The position numbers were made by a program, and so were the translations under genes. The notes under the pieces were generated by a model. It made no database searches. It worked only from the letters and a program-made list of their open reading frames with translations, and had not been told where the DNA came from. A DNA stretch of 64,000 bases from Paenibacillus cellulositrophicus (GTDB lineage Bacteria; Bacillota; Bacilli; Paenibacillales; Paenibacillaceae), in contig NZ_CP045295.1 in assembly GCF_009363095.1 (NCBI RefSeq), positions 2,046,001 to 2,110,000 on the forward strand, read 5' to 3'. This document shows, in pieces, positions 1 through 8,798 of this stretch; the stretch's first letter is position 1; each line of letters opens with the position of its first letter.

Positions 1-149
1 AACGAATAGGGCAGGTGCATTCCCTACATCCACCCCATTTGTCTATGACATTTCATACATATAATAAACACCTGTTCATAAATTTGTCAACAATTTTAAA
101 GAAAACGTTGATCGATGTACATTCTAGGAAGCCAGACCGGAACAAGCCG

Positions 150-1163
150 TCATCCGCCGATCCGGGACATTTCCACCTTGGCTTCCCGGCCCGTACCCGT
201 GCCGGCTTTACCGCGGTCCAGCGAATACCGGTCATGCCGTCCTTCCCAAATGGCTATGATATGCTCCACGATCTCGTCGTCGGTTGCTCCTGAACGCAGC
301 CATTCCCTCAGGTCATGCCCCTTCGTCGCGAACAGGCAGGTGTAGAACATGCCGTCCGCCGATAATCGGCCCCGCGTACAGGTGGAGCAGAAGGCGTCGC
401 TGACGGATGAAATGACGCCAATTTCGCCTTGGCCGTCAAGAAACCGGAAGCGGGAAGCCACCTCTCCCTCATAGTTGGGATCGGCAGGCGCCAGCGGAAA
501 TTCGGCGTGAATCCGCTCCAGCATCTCACGCTTGCTGACGACCTGATCCCAGTTCCAACCGTTCGTATTGCCGACATCCATATATTCGATCATGCGCAAA
601 ATATGGCCCCGCTCGCGGAAATAGCGGACCATAGGCAGCAGGGCATGCTCGTTGACGCCCTTCTGCACCACCATGTTAACCTTCACGGCCAGACCTGCTT
701 CGGCGGCGGCGTCAATGCCCTCCAGCACCTGCGCCACCTTGGCCTTTCCGCCGTTCATCGCCAAAAAAGTGTCGTCATCGAGCGCATCCAGGCTGACGGC
801 GACGCGCATCAAGCCCGCCTCACGCAGCGACCGGGCGTGCCGGGCGAGCAGGCTGCCGTTCGTCGTCAAGGCAACGTCCTCCACGCCAGGGATCCGGGAC
901 ACCTCTCGAATAATATCCGGAAGCTCCTTGCGCAACAGCGGTTCGCCGCCGGTGATGCGGATTTTGCGGGCCCCGAGGCGGGTGAAAATCCGCGTAATCC
1001 GCACCGTTTCCTCGACGCTGAGAATATGTTCCCTGGACAAAAAGGCGTAATCCTTGCCGAAGATTTCCTCGGGCATGCAATACCGGCAGCGGAAATTGCA
1101 GCGGTCCGTCACGGAAAGCCTCAAATCTCTGAGTATACGGTTGTATTGATCATGGGTTTCCAT
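150..1163 (-). CDS. moaA: GTP 3',8-cyclase MoaA (molybdenum cofactor biosynthesis)
   Basis: Radical SAM enzyme that converts GTP to 3',8-cyclo-GTP, the first step of molybdopterin synthesis. The N-terminal radical SAM cluster motif is visible (Cys22, Cys26, Cys29 in CNFRCRYC), followed by the SAM-binding ITGGEP motif. A second C-terminal 4Fe-4S set appears in FCSTCTRG with a later TCLF, and the protein ends in the Gly-Gly pair typical of MoaA. I start at 1163 because GGAGG sits just upstream; the frame stays open further 5' but without a ribosome site. At 337 residues it has normal family length. It lies behind fdhD, so it probably supplies cofactor to the formate dehydrogenase encoded divergently. 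Confidence 0.95.
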   Translation of the reverse strand: METHDQYNRILRDLRLSVTDRCNFRCRYCMPEEIFGKDYAFLSREHILSVEETVRITRIFTRLGARKIRITGGEPLLRKELPDIIREVSRIPGVEDVALTTNGSLLARHARSLREAGLMRVAVSLDALDDDTFLAMNGGKAKVAQVLEGIDAAAEAGLAVKVNMVVQKGVNEHALLPMVRYFRERGHILRMIEYMDVGNTNGWNWDQVVSKREMLERIHAEFPLAPADPNYEGEVASRFRFLDGQGEIGVISSVSDAFCSTCTRGRLSADGMFYTCLFATKGHDLREWLRSGATDDEIVEHIIAIWEGRHDRYSLDRGKAGTGTGREAKVEMSRIGG

Positions 1164-1258
1164 GATGATCCCTCCTTCATTTGAAGCTGCAAATTCCCTT
1201 GATGTGGGCTGGTGCCCGAAACAATTCGTGCTGCTGCAGCAGGTGCGCCTGGGGTCGC

Positions 1259-2068
1259 TCAGGATTGCGGCCTGCACTCCACAATGCGGTGCGGGTGGGT
1301 ATACACGTTGCAGGATTGGCCGCGAATAAAGCCGACGGCGGTAATGCCCAAATTGTCCGCCAGCTCCAGCGCAAGCTCCGTTGGCGCCGATTTGGACAGG
1401 ATGACGGCACAGCCGATTTTCGCCACCTTCAGCAATATTTCCGAGGAAATTCTGCCGCTGAACACGATAATTTTATCATCCACCGCGATGTCGTTTTTCA
1501 GGCAGTAACCATAAATTTTATCCAGCGCGTTATGCCGCCCGATATCCATTCTCGACAGAAGAATCCCGTTTCGGTCGCACAAAGCGGCGTTATGCACACC
1601 GCCCGTACGGTTAAACGTCTCGGCTCCCTCCTGCATCTCCCGCACGAGCCGGAAGCAATCGTCAAAGGACAGCTCCACCGGAGCCTGATCCAGCACCTTG
1701 GCCGTTTTCGCGTCATTGAAAAACACAAAGCCCTGCCGGCTGGCGCCGCAGCAGGACGTGACGTACCTTTTGCTGTATAGCTGGCGATGGAGAGGACTCC
1801 ACTTGCTTACAGACGCGTGAACGAACCCCTCCTCTTCCTGAACCCATAAGTCCTTGATTTCCTCAATGCTTGAAATGACACCTTCCGATGCGAGATAACC
1901 GACAGCCATATCTTCAATGTATTCGGGCGTACAGACGAGGGTCGCAAATTCCTCGCCGTTGATTTTGATCGTTACCGGATGCTCGTTCACGACCAAGTCG
2001 GTCTTCTCCTCCATCTTTCCCTGTTCGTACCGGATCATGCCCGGCCTGCTCGTCACAGCCTCCATCAT
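1259..2068 (-). CDS. fdhD: Formate dehydrogenase accessory sulfurtransferase FdhD
   Basis: FdhD passes sulfur from a cysteine desulfurase to the bis-MGD cofactor, a step formate dehydrogenases need for activity. The protein has 269 residues, with the conserved cysteine region as SCCGASR (Cys106, Cys107) and the family segments [19 protein letters not shown] and FSGRISSE. It starts 4 bp after the stop of the MpsC-like gene, with AGGGATG as ribosome site, and the two are surely co-transcribed. moaA follows after 95 bp. Opposite fdhF, it completes a formate dehydrogenase maturation set. Identification is firm. Confidence 0.95.
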   Translation of the reverse strand: MMEAVTSRPGMIRYEQGKMEEKTDLVVNEHPVTIKINGEEFATLVCTPEYIEDMAVGYLASEGVISSIEEIKDLWVQEEEGFVHASVSKWSPLHRQLYSKRYVTSCCGASRQGFVFFNDAKTAKVLDQAPVELSFDDCFRLVREMQEGAETFNRTGGVHNAALCDRNGILLSRMDIGRHNALDKIYGYCLKNDIAVDDKIIVFSGRISSEILLKVAKIGCAVILSKSAPTELALELADNLGITAVGFIRGQSCNVYTHPHRIVECRPQS

Positions 2069-2072
2069 CGCT

Positions 2073-2420
2073 TCATCCCTGCTCTATATTTTTCTCGAAC
2101 ATAAAGACCGAAACGGCCATGTCTTCTTCCACCTTGATATCCGTAAACAGATGGATCAGCTTCGATCCACACAGCTCCTCCAGCCCTTCCGGAACCTGGG
2201 ATTTGTACAGCTCCTTGATCATGTGTGTTCTCGCGCTGTGCACCATCTTCTTGCCGTCTTCGGACTGTGCGATAAACTTTTCAGTAGGTGTGAAATTGCC
2301 GTGCATCCGGGTGATCGCCATGTTCTCGACAAACGTGGTATGAATGCGTTCCGGACCTTTTCCGAACGTATCTTTCCTCACTTTGCGAATGATATCGTTA
2401 AACGCAACTTCCTTCTTCAT
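2073..2420 (-). CDS. DUF2294 / MpsC-family protein
   Basis: A 115-residue soluble protein of the DUF2294 family, whose Pfam entry carries the name MpsC after a staphylococcal membrane-potential-generating locus. Central segments such as VENMAITRMHG and VHSARTHMIKEL fit the family. There is no signal peptide, membrane segment or cysteine cluster that would suggest catalysis. Short DUF2294 genes often lie beside fdhF/fdhD in Bacillales; here it heads the leftward fdhD-moaA operon and is divergent from fdhF. No mpsA or mpsB partner is visible, so a role with formate dehydrogenase rather than ion transport is my inference. Biochemical function is unknown. Confidence 0.75.
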   Translation of the reverse strand: MKKEVAFNDIIRKVRKDTFGKGPERIHTTFVENMAITRMHGNFTPTEKFIAQSEDGKKMVHSARTHMIKELYKSQVPEGLEELCGSKLIHLFTDIKVEEDMAVSVFMFEKNIEQG

Positions 2421-2452
2421 CCCATTCTCACCTCATCACAAGTTTAACACTA

Positions 2453-2467
2453 TACTAAATCTTAGTA
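2453..2467. promoter_or_regulatory. 15-bp palindrome between the divergent mpsC-like and fdhF transcripts
   Basis: TACTAA-ATC-TTAGTA is a perfect inverted repeat, 32 bp from the start codon of the leftward operon and just upstream of the candidate fdhF promoter. Its position suits an operator serving both directions. The regulator is unknown. Confidence 0.4.
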
Positions 2468-2490
2468 GGATTGTACAGAATAATTCAACC

Positions 2491-2518
2491 TTGTTTTTCT
2501 GCCGGGGCGTAGTATAAT
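2491..2518 (+). promoter_or_regulatory. Candidate sigma-A promoter of fdhF
   Basis: TTGTTT (2491-2496) and TATAAT (2513-2518) are separated by 16 bp. Initiation near 2525 would give a leader of about 225 nt before fdhF, long enough to hold the structured element described next. Confidence 0.45.
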
Positions 2519-2576
2519 CATGACGAGAATACATTTATGCCATACAGGCGCCGGAATGATCCATTAGTAGGCCAAT

Positions 2577-2648
2577 GCTAATCGGTTACTCCACTACAAC
2601 CTGCCGCGCACAATGATTAGCGGAGACGGGTTTAGTGGAGTTTTTTTG
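2577..2648 (+). promoter_or_regulatory. Attenuator-like leader RNA upstream of fdhF
   Basis: ACTCCACTA (2588-2596) pairs with TAGTGGAGT (2633-2641), and a run of seven T follows at once, as in an intrinsic terminator. GCTAATC (2577-2583) is an exact complement of GATTAGC (2615-2621). That pairing crosses the terminator stem, so the two can be alternative folds. This is the layout of a transcription-attenuating riboswitch or protein-controlled leader. With a molybdenum/tungsten enzyme downstream, a Moco-type ligand is a reasonable guess. I cannot confirm the published Moco RNA consensus by eye. Confidence 0.5.
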
Positions 2649-2748
2649 TTTTTATGGCCTGCTCTTTAGCTTATGGACACCCGCCGAAGCGCTGCAAACA
2701 CCGGGACGCTTGGCGGCTCCATTTAACATTGGGGTGAAAAGGGGTTTT

Positions 2749-5691
2749 ATGTTCGTGAACCAAAATCTTGTTAACATTACGCTCGACGGACAGGCGGTGG
2801 AAATCACATCGGGCATGACCGTGCTCGAGGCGATCAATCTTGCCGGCCTGTCGCATCCGCAAATTTGTTATGTCCCTGAGGTAGACCCGATCCAGACGTG
2901 CGACACATGTATTGTGGAAATCGACGGGAAGCTTGCGCGCGCCTGCTCGACCATTGCCGTTTCGGGAATGAACGTCAAGCTGTCTTCCGCATCCGCCAAG
3001 GCTGCACAGACGGAAGCGATGGACCGAATCCTCGAAAACCATCTGCTCTACTGCACCGTATGCGACAACAACAACGGCAACTGCAAGCTGCACAATACCG
3101 CCGAAATGATGGAAATCGAGCACCAGAAGTACCCGTACCGGCCGAAGGTTGAACCTTCGGAAGTCGATATGTCCCATCCGTTCTACCGTTATGACCCGAA
3201 TCAATGCATTGCCTGCGGACAGTGTGTTGAGGTCTGCCAAAATCTGCAGGTGAATGAAACCCTTTCCATCGATTGGGAAGCGGACATCCCGCGGGTCAAG
3301 TGGGACAATGGGGTCGATATCAACGACTCGTCCTGCGTCAGCTGCGGCCAATGCGTCACCATCTGCCCGTGCAACGCGCTCATGGAAAAATCGATGCTGG
3401 GCGAGGCCGGCTTCATGACAGGCATCAACGAGGAAGTGCTGAATCCGATGATCGACCTCGTCAAGGAAGTGGAGCCGGGATACAGCGGCATCTTCGCCGT
3501 TTCGGAAATCGAAGCGGCGATGCGGGACACACGCACGCGCAAAACCAAAACGGTATGCACGTTCTGCGGCGTCGGCTGCTCCTTCGAGGTGTGGACCAAA
3601 GGCCGGAAAATTTTGAAGGTACAGCCTTCCCACGATGCGCCGGTCAACGCGATCTCCACCTGCGTCAAAGGCAAATTCGGCTGGGATTTCGTCAACAGCG
3701 AAGAGCGGATTACGACCCCGCTGATCCGGCAGGGAGACGCCTTCGTCGAAGCTACCTGGGATGAGGCGCTGAACCTGGTCGCCGAACGCCTGGGAGGTAT
3801 CCGTAAGGAGTACGGCAACCATTCGGTCGGCTTTATTTCTTCCTCGAAAATTACGAACGAAGAAAACTATGTGATCCAAAAGCTGGCCCGCCAGGTGTTT
3901 GAAACCAATGACGTGGACAACTGCTCCCGCTACTGCCAGTCCCCGGCGTCGGACGGACTGATGTCGACGGTCGGCATCGGCGGTGACGCCGGCACGATCC
4001 AGGACATCGCGGCAGCCGGCCTCGTCATCTTGATCGGCTGCGCGCCGGCCGAGGGCCATCCGGTCCTAGCGACCCGGATCAAGCGGGCGCACAAGCTGCA
4101 CGGCCAGAAGCTGATCGTCGCCGACCTGCGCAAGCATGAGATGGCCGAGCGCTCGGACCTGTTCATCCGTCCGAAGCAGGGTACGGACTTTGTATGGCTG
4201 ACGGCGGTCACGAAATACATGATTGACCGGGGATGGCACCAGCAGGCGTTTATCGAGCAGTATGTCAACCAGTTTGCCGAATACCAGCAGCTGTTGGACA
4301 CCTTTACGCTCGAGTATGCCGAGCAGGAAACCGGCATTGCCAAGGAGACGCTCATCTCGATCGCCGAGATGATCCGCGACGCCGACGGCACTGTCATCTG
4401 CTGGGGCATGGGCGTCACCCAAAACATCGCCGGATCTCACACGTCGGCGGCCATCTCCAACCTGCTGCTCGCTACGGGCAACTACATGCGTCCCGGCGCC
4501 GGAGCTTACCCGCTGCGCGGACATAACAACGTGCAAGGAGCTTGCGACATGGGCACGCTGCCGCCGTGGCTGCCGGGATACCAGCACGTCTCAAACGACG
4601 AAGCGCGGACACGGTTCGAAAAAGCTTACGGCGTGGCGATTTCGCCGCAGCCGGGTATGGACAACATCCAGATGATCGATGCGATCGACCGCGGCGACAT
4701 GAAGGCGATGTACCTCGTCGGCGAGGATATGGCCTGGGTCGACTCCAACGCCAACCACGTGCACGAGGTGCTGGCGAAGCTCGACTTCTTCGTCGTGCAG
4801 GACGTATTTCTGTCACAAACGGCCCAGTTCGCCGACGTCATTCTGCCTGCCGCACCGTCACTGGAGAAAGAAGGCACCTTCACCAATACGGAGCGGCGCG
4901 TTCAGCGCCTGTATCAGGTTCTGGAGCCGCTCGGCGATTCCAAGCCGGACTGGTGGATCACAACCCAGATCGCCAAGCGTCTCGGGTATGACTGGGGTTA
5001 TACCCACCCGAGCGAAATTTTCGCCGAAATGGCCAGCCTGACCCCGTTCTTCTCCCAGTGCAGCTATGACGTGCTGGAAGGCTGGGGCAGCTTCATCTGG
5101 GGCTCGGCGAGCGGGGAACACACACCGCTGCTCTATACGGACGGCTTCTTCTTCCCCGACAAAAAGGCGCGCTTCTCGCTGGTCGGCTACGTTCCGCCGG
5201 TGGAATACCCGGCCGAATTCGATCTCGTCCTGAACAACGGACGCCTGCTGGAGCAGTTCCATGAAGGCAACCTGACCAACAAATCGCACGGGATCAATCT
5301 GAAGCTGCCGGAAGTGTTCGTGGAAGTATCGCCTGAGCTGGCCGCCGAACGGGGCGTCGAGAACGGATCCTTGGTTCGGCTCGAATCGCCTTACGGCGCA
5401 ATCAAGCTGAAGGCGGTCATTACCGACCGCGTTCACCGCAACGAGCTGTACGTGCCGATGCACTCGGTCAGCCACGAAAACGCGGTCAACCTGCTCACCG
5501 GCAATGCGGTCGATGTGCGCACGCACACGCCGGCCTATAAGCAGACGCGCGTGCGGATGCAGATTCTGAACGTGAAGGGTACCAATCCGCTGCCGCTGAC
5601 CAATCCGCGCAACAAGAAGCGCTATCCGCAGGAAGGCGTCGAGGTGCACCGGAAATGGAGCCGGCCGGATTATGTATCGCTCGTCGATTAA
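2749..5691 (+). CDS. fdhF: Formate dehydrogenase catalytic subunit (FdhF/YjgC type)
   Basis: Large Mo/W-bisPGD oxidoreductase of 980 residues that oxidises formate to CO2. Domains in order: a plant-type 2Fe-2S ferredoxin domain (about 1-80), a His-Cys cluster region (YCTVCDNNNGNC), two 4Fe-4S ferredoxin motifs (CIACGQCVEVC and CVSCGQCVTIC), the catalytic-domain 4Fe-4S motif CTFCGVGC from about 270, then the molybdopterin domains. The metal ligand is probably the cysteine of SRYCQSP (about 396), so this is a Cys rather than selenocysteine enzyme. I start at ATG 2749 after GGGGTGAAAAGGGG; the longer open frame from 2635 begins inside the leader hairpin. The sequence resembles B. subtilis YjgC/YrhE. 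Confidence 0.93.
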   Translation: MFVNQNLVNITLDGQAVEITSGMTVLEAINLAGLSHPQICYVPEVDPIQTCDTCIVEIDGKLARACSTIAVSGMNVKLSSASAKAAQTEAMDRILENHLLYCTVCDNNNGNCKLHNTAEMMEIEHQKYPYRPKVEPSEVDMSHPFYRYDPNQCIACGQCVEVCQNLQVNETLSIDWEADIPRVKWDNGVDINDSSCVSCGQCVTICPCNALMEKSMLGEAGFMTGINEEVLNPMIDLVKEVEPGYSGIFAVSEIEAAMRDTRTRKTKTVCTFCGVGCSFEVWTKGRKILKVQPSHDAPVNAISTCVKGKFGWDFVNSEERITTPLIRQGDAFVEATWDEALNLVAERLGGIRKEYGNHSVGFISSSKITNEENYVIQKLARQVFETNDVDNCSRYCQSPASDGLMSTVGIGGDAGTIQDIAAAGLVILIGCAPAEGHPVLATRIKRAHKLHGQKLIVADLRKHEMAERSDLFIRPKQGTDFVWLTAVTKYMIDRGWHQQAFIEQYVNQFAEYQQLLDTFTLEYAEQETGIAKETLISIAEMIRDADGTVICWGMGVTQNIAGSHTSAAISNLLLATGNYMRPGAGAYPLRGHNNVQGACDMGTLPPWLPGYQHVSNDEARTRFEKAYGVAISPQPGMDNIQMIDAIDRGDMKAMYLVGEDMAWVDSNANHVHEVLAKLDFFVVQDVFLSQTAQFADVILPAAPSLEKEGTFTNTERRVQRLYQVLEPLGDSKPDWWITTQIAKRLGYDWGYTHPSEIFAEMASLTPFFSQCSYDVLEGWGSFIWGSASGEHTPLLYTDGFFFPDKKARFSLVGYVPPVEYPAEFDLVLNNGRLLEQFHEGNLTNKSHGINLKLPEVFVEVSPELAAERGVENGSLVRLESPYGAIKLKAVITDRVHRNELYVPMHSVSHENAVNLLTGNAVDVRTHTPAYKQTRVRMQILNVKGTNPLPLTNPRNKKRYPQEGVEVHRKWSRPDYVSLVD

Positions 5692-5709
5692 AGGAAAGGT
5701 GGAATCTAT

Positions 5710-6183
5710 ATGGCACAACCGATTTCATACATCAAAAAACGCGAGCTGACGGAAGAAGAGCTGAAGCAGCAGTCGCTGGAGCAGCTGACGGATTCGATCG
5801 CCGAGCATGAGCAGGCGCTGGAAAAAGCCATCGGGGTGCTCAGCGAGCTGCACGACAGCGGCATTCTGGAAGCGGCTGAGTCGCTGCTGAAGGCCAAAGC
5901 CAAAGTGGCCGAAATCGTCCTGGGCCAGGCCACCCGGCCGGAAGTGACGAACATGATCAACAATGGCATGGCCGCCGCCGGCGCCCTCGCCGCTATCGAT
6001 CCGGAGCAGACGGCGAAGTTGCTCGGCAGTGTGGCCAAGGGCCTGGAGGAGGCCAATCAGCCGCAGGATAAAAAGGTGACGGTCTTCTCCCTCATGAATG
6101 CGCTGAAGGATCCTGACGTGAACCGGGCGATCGGCTTCGGGTTGCGGTTTCTGAAAGGCATGGGCAAAGGCCTGGGGGAATAA
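5710..6183 (+). CDS. DUF1641 protein, YjgD/ForE-like partner of formate dehydrogenase
   Basis: A 157-residue DUF1641 protein. It starts 18 bp after fdhF with AAAGGTGG as ribosome site and is followed by a strong terminator, so it is the second gene of a two-gene operon. The same order is known from B. subtilis yjgC-yjgD and yrhE-yrhD, where the small protein forms a complex with the catalytic subunit in formate-dependent respiration. The N-terminal third is charged and helical; the rest is Ala/Gly-rich helix (NNGMAAAGALAAIDPEQTAK). There is no membrane segment or metal motif. A role in linking the dehydrogenase to the membrane electron acceptor follows from the family, not from this sequence. 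Confidence 0.85.
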   Translation: MAQPISYIKKRELTEEELKQQSLEQLTDSIAEHEQALEKAIGVLSELHDSGILEAAESLLKAKAKVAEIVLGQATRPEVTNMINNGMAAAGALAAIDPEQTAKLLGSVAKGLEEANQPQDKKVTVFSLMNALKDPDVNRAIGFGLRFLKGMGKGLGE

Positions 6184-6245
6184 GTCAAATAAGAACAGCC
6201 GATGATCATAAGCCGATAAAAACAAACGGATAGAAATAGCAAGAT

Positions 6246-6290
6246 GAAATAGACCCTTTGCGGTACTCCCGCAAAGGGTCTATTTCATTT
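6246..6290 (+). terminator. Intrinsic terminator after the fdhF operon
   Basis: An 18-bp perfect stem (6246-6263 with 6269-6286) and a 5-nt loop, followed by a short T-rich stretch. Nothing else is evident between here and about 6480 except AT-rich sequence. Confidence 0.85.
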
Positions 6291-6499
6291 CTGAAGTTTC
6301 GATAATTCAAAGGATAATTCTTTCGTTGCCAAGCTTAATCTTGCCATTCGTATAATATTACATATATTTACAAATAAAAATACATCATTGATAATATAAG
6401 TGTTTTAACGCCTTTGCCAAAATGCTTGATGGCGTGCGTGATCTACAGGATCGTCGACCCAAAGCCATTTGTTCACATCATATAAAAAGAGGGGAAATC

Positions 6500-6679
6500 G
6501 TGTATTTACTCGCATGGATTATATTAATCATTACCGGTTTGGTGTCCGTAGTTCATATTTTATTTGGATTAGCAGATATAAGTGAGGAAATGAAACTGAC
6601 GGTTAAAATTTCACAGTTTTTATTCTTTTCATCGTTGTTATTTATTGTGATTCGAATCGGAACAAAAAAGAAGGAGTAA
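6500..6679 (+). CDS. Small two-helix membrane protein, unknown function
   Basis: The frame is open from 6422, but GTG at 6500 follows AGAGGGGAAATC and gives a clean 59-residue protein. It has two hydrophobic segments (about 2-23 and 37-53) around a short charged loop (GLADISEEMKLT) and a basic tail RIGTKKKE. The segment is markedly more AT-rich than neighbouring genes, which may point to a different origin. It stands alone between a terminator and the next gene. I do not recognise a family. Confidence 0.5.
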   Translation: MYLLAWIILIITGLVSVVHILFGLADISEEMKLTVKISQFLFFSSLLFIVIRIGTKKKE

Positions 6680-6812
6680 TAACTACATACTCCACTTACT
6701 ACAGACTGCCCCTCGACCTTGCTCCAAAACTAGAACCGCCGGTTCCCTCTTCGTTCGATAATGATCCTCTCCCTGCATGGAAATACGTTATTCAATTAGG
6801 AGGTGACGTCCC

Positions 6813-7730
6813 TTGAACCTCGCTCAAGCTTTGGGCTTCCCGCCGGATGAGCGGCTGCTGATCATCAATGCGGATGACTACGGCATGTGCCACTCGGCCA
6901 ACGCGGGCATCCAGCTGCTGCTTGCCGAAGGGGCCATTTCCTCGGCAACGATCATGATGCCGTGCCCGTGGGCCGAGGAGGCTGCCAAGTGGGCGGCCGC
7001 CCGCCCGGACGTGGACGTCGGCGTCCATTTGACCTTTACCAGCGAGTGGAACACCTACCGCTGGGGGCCGGTCACCCGCCGGCAGACGGTGCCCTCCCTC
7101 ATTACGGATGAGGGATACTTTCCCCGCGACGGCCGCACGGTGGAGACCAGAGCCAAGGCAGCCGAGGTGCACGCCGAAATCATCAGCCAAATCCGGCTCG
7201 CCCGGCGCATGGGGCTGAATCCGACCCATCTCGATAATCATATGGGGAGCCTGTACGGGTTGGAAACGGGACGGGATTTCCTCTCCCTCGTCCTTGGCGT
7301 CTGCGCGGAGAACAGCCTTCCGTTTCGGCTGCCAAGGCATATTCCCGCTTCGATTCAGCTGCCTTCCGCCGCCCGGCGCATCCATAAGGCGCGGATCCGT
7401 GAAGCGGACTCGCTCGGGGTCGTCATTCCGGATCACTTAATCCAGCTGCCCTTTTCTCTGCGTCCGGGAGAAACATACGAAACCTTCAGGGAAAGCGTGG
7501 CGGATGCGCTGTGCTCGCTCCAGGCCGGAGTCAGCGAGCTGTATATCCATCCGGCCGTCATTACGGATGAGCTGATGGCCATCCATCATGAGTGGCTGAA
7601 GCGCGGCATGGAGCTGCAGGTTTTCCGCGATCCCTGGACCCGCGAAGTGATGCGGAGCCAGCGCATCCGGCAGATCTCCTGGCACAATCTGCAGCAGCTA
7701 CAGCTGCGCAGGCGGCGCCAGAAACCGTAA
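6813..7730 (+). CDS. ChbG/YdjC-family carbohydrate deacetylase
   Basis: A 305-residue member of the YdjC/ChbG/HpnK family, metal-dependent enzymes that remove N-acetyl groups from chitooligosaccharides or related glycans. The N-terminal NADDYG motif (19-24) supplies the metal and catalytic aspartates. DVGVHLTF and THLDNHMG carry the histidines expected for the metal site. The start is TTG at 6813, set by AGGAGGTGA seven bases upstream. The gene is monocistronic and no chitobiose transport genes adjoin it. Substrate cannot be told from sequence. Confidence 0.85.
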   Translation: MNLAQALGFPPDERLLIINADDYGMCHSANAGIQLLLAEGAISSATIMMPCPWAEEAAKWAAARPDVDVGVHLTFTSEWNTYRWGPVTRRQTVPSLITDEGYFPRDGRTVETRAKAAEVHAEIISQIRLARRMGLNPTHLDNHMGSLYGLETGRDFLSLVLGVCAENSLPFRLPRHIPASIQLPSAARRIHKARIREADSLGVVIPDHLIQLPFSLRPGETYETFRESVADALCSLQAGVSELYIHPAVITDELMAIHHEWLKRGMELQVFRDPWTREVMRSQRIRQISWHNLQQLQLRRRRQKP

Positions 7731-7834
7731 GTCCGGGGCCAGGCTGCCTTTGCGTTTATGTGGGGACGGGGCGTACAGACGGCGTTCATCCGCCCCGGAC
7801 GAAGCCTTTTACGAAAAATGGACAAAAAAATAGA

Positions 7835-7858
7835 CCCTAGTCCCGTGCCTAGGGTCAA
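7835..7858 (-). terminator. Terminator for the peroxidase gene (minus strand)
   Basis: GACCCTAG pairs with CTAGGGTC. Read on the minus strand the hairpin is followed by a T run, so it ends transcription from the peroxidase gene. The 155 bp between hairpin and gene hold nothing I can identify. Confidence 0.7.
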
Positions 7859-8013
7859 TTCATATATAAAAGGGGTATGAGTGCATTATATGAGAGTTTT
7901 CTTAAAAACACCTGAAAATTACCTTCAGAATACATTAAAATTCAAGGCAATTCTATCCAAATGGCCGTTTGCCGCCGCCACTGGAATGATAACCGCTAAC
8001 AATCCTTAGTGTT

Positions 8014-8559
8014 TTAGATCAGCGCATCAATAGCCGATTCCAGCTCCAGCGGACCGACCGGTGTCTCAAACCGCTCCACCACCCGTCCTTCCCGGTCAAT
8101 CAGGAACTTGGTGAAGTTCCACTTGATATCGTCGCCTTCCAGCAGCTCAGGCTGTTCCTTCTCCAGGAACGATTGCAGCATTTTCCCTTCGGAATTGTCC
8201 GTGCTAATTCCCTTAAACGGAGCCTGCTCCGTCAAGTAAGTAAACAGCGGATGCTTGTCTTCTCCGCGCACGTCCACCTTCTCAAACATCGGGAAGCTCA
8301 CGCCATAGTTAATTTGGCAGAACGTATCGACTTCCTCATTGCTTCCTGGCTCCTGCTCGGCGAACTGGTTGCTTGGAAAACCGAGCACCTTGAATCCTTT
8401 GTCACCGTATTTCTCGTACAGCTTCTGCAGGTCGGCATACTGCGGGGTGAACCCGCATTTGCTCGCCGTGTTCACAATGAGAAGCACGTCTCCCTTATAT
8501 TCCGAAAGTTCCTTTTCCGCGCCGCGAATGCTGTTTGCTGTAAAAGAATAAATACTCAT
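8014..8559 (-). CDS. Glutathione peroxidase-like thiol peroxidase (BsaA type)
   Basis: A 181-residue GPx-fold peroxidase that reduces hydroperoxides. In Gram-positive bacteria without glutathione such enzymes are usually recycled by thioredoxin. The active-site motif NTASKCGFTPQY has Cys35 in place of selenocysteine. The supporting motifs GFPSNQF and KWNFTKFLID supply the conserved Gln, Trp and Asn. I start at ATG 8559 because GGTGGAGG lies at the right distance; an upstream in-frame GTG would overlap that site. It is a single gene with its own terminator and a long AT-rich upstream region. Confidence 0.92.
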   Translation of the reverse strand: MSIYSFTANSIRGAEKELSEYKGDVLLIVNTASKCGFTPQYADLQKLYEKYGDKGFKVLGFPSNQFAEQEPGSNEEVDTFCQINYGVSFPMFEKVDVRGEDKHPLFTYLTEQAPFKGISTDNSEGKMLQSFLEKEQPELLEGDDIKWNFTKFLIDREGRVVERFETPVGPLELESAIDALI

Positions 8560-8798
8560 GGTCCCATCCTCCACCTTAATTGTATTTTATAAAATTAAAT
8601 TGTACACAATTTATATATCGAATGTACCACCATCTTTTCCGGAAAGCAAGCTCTTTTTGCTCCGTTCGTGGCATTTTATTCTCAGGGTATCTCCAAAGCG
8701 TCGGCTAATATTTTCAGAAAAATGGGTAAATTAACAAAGATGAACCCGATTCCGGTGACGGATACGGACAATTGCTGTGAGAAGGAGTGACGCGAGGT

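Noticed and set aside
2635..2748. Upstream extension of fdhF
   Set aside because: It begins within the terminator hairpin of the leader, has no ribosome site, and the ferredoxin domain starts right after ATG 2749.
2671..4059. 462-codon minus-strand frame
   Set aside because: Antisense of fdhF; high-GC third positions keep the opposite frame open.
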